Made by a program: the position numbers and the translations under genes. The notes beneath the pieces are model-generated. The model was not told the origin of the DNA. It saw only the letters and a program-made list of their open reading frames with translations, and did no database searches. From assembly GCF_019449275.2 (NCBI RefSeq), contig NZ_JAHZQZ020000018.1, forward strand, positions 310,001 to 374,000: DNA of 64,000 bases. Direction: 5' to 3'. This document shows positions 60,678-64,000 of the stretch, piece after piece (the stretch's first letter is position 1; each line of letters opens with the position of its first letter). This DNA is from Microbacterium sp. HD4P20 (GTDB taxonomy: Bacteria > Actinomycetota > Actinomycetes > Actinomycetales > Microbacteriaceae).

Positions 60678-61823
60678 ATGACCGCATCTGCGCCGCCCCC
60701 GCGCACCACCGCGCTGCACGACCGCCACGAAGCGCTGGGCGCCTCGTTCACCGACTTCGGCGGCTGGCTCATGCCCGTCCGCTACACCTCCGACCTCGCA
60801 GAGCACCATGCTGTGCGCACGGCCGCCGGGCTGTTCGACATCTCTCACATGGCCGAGTTCCTCGTGACAGGCGGTGACGCGGGCGCGTTCCTGGACTACG
60901 CGCTCGCCGGACGGATCTCCGCGATGCGCGATGACCAGGCGAAGTACAGCTTGGTGCTGGCCGCCGACGGCGGCATCATCGACGACGTCATCGTGTATCG
61001 CCATCACTCGGAGCGCCTCATGGTGGTCGCGAATGCGGGGAACCGTGCGGCGGTGGCCCAGGCGTTGGACGAGCGTGCGGAGCCGTTCGATGTCGAGGTG
61101 GAGGACGCAACCGACCACATCGCGCTCGTTGCGGTGCAGGGGCCGGCGTCGCAGGCGATCCTCGAGGCGACCGCCGGCATCGGCGAACTCGCAGGTGCCC
61201 TGGGCGACGTGAAGTACTACCGAATGACGCACGCGCGGTTCGCAGCTCCCGGCGAGTTGCCCGTGCCGGTGCACATCGGCCGCACGGGATACACCGGGGA
61301 GGACGGCTTCGAGCTCTACATCCGCGGGTCCGCCGCCCCGGCGCTGTGGGACGCGCTCCTGGTCGCCGGCGAACCCCATGGCCTCGTGCCGGCGGGCCTC
61401 GCCGCTCGTGACACGCTGCGCCTGGAGGCCGGGATGCCGCTCTACGGCCATGAGCTGTCACTCGACATCGTGCCGGCCCAGGCGGGCCTCGGCCGGGCGG
61501 TCGCCGCCGACAAGGACGACTTCGTCGGCAAGGACCGCCTCGCCGCCGTCCTCACCCCTGACGCGCCGGTGCTCGTGGGCCTCGTGTCGGAGGGCCGTCG
61601 CGCCGGCCGCGCCGGCTACGCCGTGCTGGAGTCGGCCGACGCCGAGACGCCGATCGGCGAGATCACGAGCGGAGCCCTCAGCCCGACGCTGGGGCATCCC
61701 ATCGCCATGGCATTCGTCCCACCGGCGCTCGCCGAACCCGGCACCCCCCTCTTCATCGACGTGCGGGGTACCCGCATCCCCGCGACCGTGACCACCCTGC
61801 CCTTCTACCGGAGGAACTCATGA
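60678..61823 (+). CDS. gcvT: Glycine cleavage system T protein (aminomethyltransferase)
   Basis: 381 residues. It transfers the aminomethyl carbon to tetrahydrofolate. [60 protein letters not shown] and [16 protein letters not shown] bind folate and the lipoyl arm. [20 protein letters not shown] and [11 protein letters not shown] follow. Located directly after the riboswitch; its stop overlaps gcvH as ATGA. Confidence 0.97.
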   Translation: MTASAPPPRTTALHDRHEALGASFTDFGGWLMPVRYTSDLAEHHAVRTAAGLFDISHMAEFLVTGGDAGAFLDYALAGRISAMRDDQAKYSLVLAADGGIIDDVIVYRHHSERLMVVANAGNRAAVAQALDERAEPFDVEVEDATDHIALVAVQGPASQAILEATAGIGELAGALGDVKYYRMTHARFAAPGELPVPVHIGRTGYTGEDGFELYIRGSAAPALWDALLVAGEPHGLVPAGLAARDTLRLEAGMPLYGHELSLDIVPAQAGLGRAVAADKDDFVGKDRLAAVLTPDAPVLVGLVSEGRRAGRAGYAVLESADAETPIGEITSGALSPTLGHPIAMAFVPPALAEPGTPLFIDVRGTRIPATVTTLPFYRRNS

Positions 61824-62203
61824 CCGACCTCAACAGCCTCAAGTACACCGACGAGCACGAGTGGGTCGCGCTCGACGGCGACATCGCGACGGTCGGCATC
61901 ACCGACTACGCGGCCGACAAGCTCGGCGACGTCGTGTTCGTCGAGCTGCCCGCGGTCGACTCAAGCGTCACCGCCGCGACCGTCGTGGGCGAGATCGAGT
62001 CGACGAAGTCGGTCGGCGAGCTCTACGCCCCCCTCACCGGGGTCGTCGTCGAGGCCAATGACGCCGTCGTCGACGACCCGTCGCTGGTCAACTCCGACCC
62101 GTTCGGCGAGGGCTGGCTGGTCAAGCTCCGGGTCGAGGCATCCGACGTCGCGCAGCTCCTCGATCGCGACGCGTACGTCGCTCTCACAGGTGGCGACCAG
62201 TGA
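61820..62203 (+). CDS. gcvH: Glycine cleavage system H protein
   Basis: 127 residues. [40 protein letters not shown] and the lipoylation site Lys63 in [20 protein letters not shown] are standard. It carries the aminomethyl arm between P, T and L proteins. No lipoamide dehydrogenase gene is in the window, so L protein is encoded elsewhere. Its stop overlaps gcvP as GTGA. Confidence 0.97.
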   Translation: MTDLNSLKYTDEHEWVALDGDIATVGITDYAADKLGDVVFVELPAVDSSVTAATVVGEIESTKSVGELYAPLTGVVVEANDAVVDDPSLVNSDPFGEGWLVKLRVEASDVAQLLDRDAYVALTGGDQ

Positions 62204-64000
62204 CAGGAGGGTTCGCCGAGCGGCACATCGGAACGGATGCCGCAGCCCAGCGCACCATGCTCGACGCGCTCGGGTACGACTCGGTCGAGGACCTCGTGCA
62301 GGCGGCGGTGCCGGCATCCATCCGCTCCCGTCCCCGCGCGACGACCGACATCCCGCCCGCGGCGACCGAGGCCGAGGCGCTCGCCGAGCTTCGCGCGCTG
62401 GCCTCGCAGAACCGCACCGGCCGCCCCATGATCGGCCTCGGCTACTACGACACGCTGACTCCGTCCGTGATCGCGCGCAACGTCTTCGAGAACCCCTCGT
62501 GGTACACCGCCTACACGCCGTATCAGCCCGAGATCTCGCAGGGGCGCCTCGAGGCGCTGATCAATTTCCAGACGATGGTGACCGACCTCACCGGACTCGC
62601 GACGGCGAACGCGTCGATGCTCGACGAGTCGACGGCCGTCGTCGAGGGAATGCTGGTGGCCCGGCGCGCCTCGAAGTCCGCGTCGAATGTGTTCGCCGTC
62701 GACGCCGACACCCTGCCGCAGACCAAGGCGCTGCTCGCGCATCGCGCCGGAGCTGTCGGCATCGAGCTTCTCGAGCTCGACCTCGCGCGCGGGGCGACCC
62801 TGCCGGAGTCCGTGTTCGGTGCCTTCGTGCAGTACCCCGGCGCGTCGGGGAACGTGTGGGACCCGTCGGGCGTGATCGACGCCGTGCATGTCGCCGGCGG
62901 GCTCGTCGTCGCCGCCGCCGACCTGCTCGGCCTCACGCTGCTGCGCTCGCCGGGCTCGCTGGGCGCCGACATCGCGGTCGGCACGACGCAGCGCTTCGGC
63001 GTGCCCCTTGGCTTCGGCGGCCCGCACGCGGGCTACATGGCAGTGCGGCAGGGCCTGGAGCGACAGTTGCCCGGACGGCTGGTGGGTGTGTCGCAGGATG
63101 CCGCGGGGCATCCGGCCTACCGTCTCGCGCTGCAGACGCGCGAGCAACACATCCGCCGCGAGAAGGCGACGTCGAACATCTGCACGTCGCAGGTGCTCCT
63201 CGCCGTGATGGCCTCGATGTACGCGGTCTATCACGGCCCCGAGGGGCTGCAGGCGATCGCGACGGAGGTCGCACAGAAGGCCGAGGCCCTCGCCGCACGG
63301 TTGCGCTCCTATGGGCTGCCGCTGGCGTCCGACTCGTTCTTCGACACCGTGCGCGTGACCACTCCGGGTCCGTCGGGGCGCGTGATCGAGCGTGCGCGTT
63401 CGCTGGGGTACCAGCTGCTGTGGGTCGACGACGCCACCGTGGGCGTCTCGGTCGACGAGACGACGACCGACGCCGACCTCGCCGCGGTCGCATGGGCGTT
63501 CGGGCTGCCCGAGAGCGAGTTCGCCGGCACGGGGGAGCAGGGCGAGCGGACGGTGCCCTTCGCCGACGCCGTGCCGCTGGCCGGCGTGCCGGCGGCGCTG
63601 CGGCGGGTCGAGGAGTTCCTGACGCACCCGGTGTTCCACACCCACCGCTCCGAGACGGCGATGATGCGGTACCTGAAGCAGCTCGCCGACCGCGACTATG
63701 CGCTGGACCGCGGCATGATCCCACTCGGCTCGTGCACCATGAAGCTCAACGCCGCCACCGAGATGGCGGCCGTGTCGTGGCCTGAGTTCTCGCGCGTGCA
63801 TCCGTTCGCGCCCGAGGCCGACGTCCATGGCTATCTCGCCCTCATCGAGCAGCTCGAAGTATGGCTGGCCGAGGTCACCGGGTACGACGCGGTGTCGCTG
63901 CAGCCCAACGCTGGATCGCAGGGAGAGCTGGCGGGACTCATGGCCATCCGCGGGTACCACCGCGCGCACGGCGACCTCGAGCGCACCGTCTGCCTGATCC
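62200..64000 (+). CDS. gcvP: Glycine dehydrogenase (decarboxylating), P protein, C-terminus beyond window
   Basis: The first 600 codons are present from GTG 62200. [73 protein letters not shown] [20 protein letters not shown] and [20 protein letters not shown] with [15 protein letters not shown] fix the family. [16 protein letters not shown] and [20 protein letters not shown] begin the second, PLP-binding half; the Schiff-base Lys lies beyond the window. It is the single-chain form (about 950 residues expected). Confidence 0.97.
   Translation, partial: MTGGFAERHIGTDAAAQRTMLDALGYDSVEDLVQAAVPASIRSRPRATTDIPPAATEAEALAELRALASQNRTGRPMIGLGYYDTLTPSVIARNVFENPSWYTAYTPYQPEISQGRLEALINFQTMVTDLTGLATANASMLDESTAVVEGMLVARRASKSASNVFAVDADTLPQTKALLAHRAGAVGIELLELDLARGATLPESVFGAFVQYPGASGNVWDPSGVIDAVHVAGGLVVAAADLLGLTLLRSPGSLGADIAVGTTQRFGVPLGFGGPHAGYMAVRQGLERQLPGRLVGVSQDAAGHPAYRLALQTREQHIRREKATSNICTSQVLLAVMASMYAVYHGPEGLQAIATEVAQKAEALAARLRSYGLPLASDSFFDTVRVTTPGPSGRVIERARSLGYQLLWVDDATVGVSVDETTTDADLAAVAWAFGLPESEFAGTGEQGERTVPFADAVPLAGVPAALRRVEEFLTHPVFHTHRSETAMMRYLKQLADRDYALDRGMIPLGSCTMKLNAATEMAAVSWPEFSRVHPFAPEADVHGYLALIEQLEVWLAEVTGYDAVSLQPNAGSQGELAGLMAIRGYHRAHGDLERTVCLI

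Overview
The window is a gene-dense chromosomal segment of a high-GC actinobacterium. GC-rich third codon positions, many GTG starts, four-base start/stop overlaps and TAnnnT boxes 6-8 bases upstream of start codons point to the family Microbacteriaceae, most likely Microbacterium or a close relative. That placement is inference from gene content and style; no rRNA or marker comparison was possible. There is no prophage, intact insertion sequence, CRISPR array or rRNA operon. No gap between genes exceeds 300 bases.

Layout. 1-2.5 kb: a truncated VOC protein, an AraC regulator, a DUF4442 protein and an O-methyltransferase. 2.6-7.8 kb: the core block eno, ftsB/divIC, DUF501, a subtilisin-like membrane protease and a type II NADH dehydrogenase. 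7.9-16.2 kb: a leucine-type tRNA with anticodon UAA and no long variable arm, a PLP enzyme behind a leaderless mini-ORF, a sugar-lactone oxidase, lemA, two converging YcaQ-family genes, an AI-2E-type exporter and ilvA. 16.2-22.1 kb: the actinobacterial neighbourhood greA, DUF4307, hemolysin III, uppS (with a duplicated 3' end), then a class V aminotransferase and phoH. 22.3-29.7 kb: a repeat-rich surface protein facing a seven-gene leftward operon xseA-xseB-DUF4245-carbonic anhydrase-fumC-histidine kinase-response regulator. 29.8-38.8 kb: ispH, MOSC, fbaA and glpX (divergent glycolysis/gluconeogenesis pair), rmuC, a DnaQ-like exonuclease, a methyltransferase and ychF. 38.9-47.7 kb is the most accessory part: a hydrolase without its nucleophile, a double-MerR regulator, DUF6194 and Imm-5-like genes, an aminotransferase, two GAF-ANTAR regulators, a flavin-type oxidoreductase, a CBS protein and small proteins behind face-to-face promoters, and an Fpg/Nei glycosylase. 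47.7-52.3 kb: a 40-residue cysteine-rich peptide, a small membrane protein, a DHA2-type MFS exporter and an ABC exporter. 52.3-59.1 kb: a leftward NAD operon (NrtR-like Nudix regulator, nadA, nadB, nadC, cysteine desulfurase, glycosyltransferase), with a palindromic element lying in frame inside nadB. 59.2-64 kb: a MarP-like protease, then a glycine riboswitch controlling gcvT-gcvH-gcvP (gcvP runs off the end).

The metabolic units are coherent: de novo NAD synthesis with its own regulator and Fe-S support enzyme, glycine cleavage under a riboswitch, and opposing FBP aldolase and FBP phosphatase genes. The most noteworthy signals are the short-variable-loop tRNA(UAA), the in-frame palindrome in nadB, the leaderless mini-ORF, the 14-bp inverted repeat that places two TTGACA promoters face to face, and an excess of the hexamer GGATGC/GCATCC.
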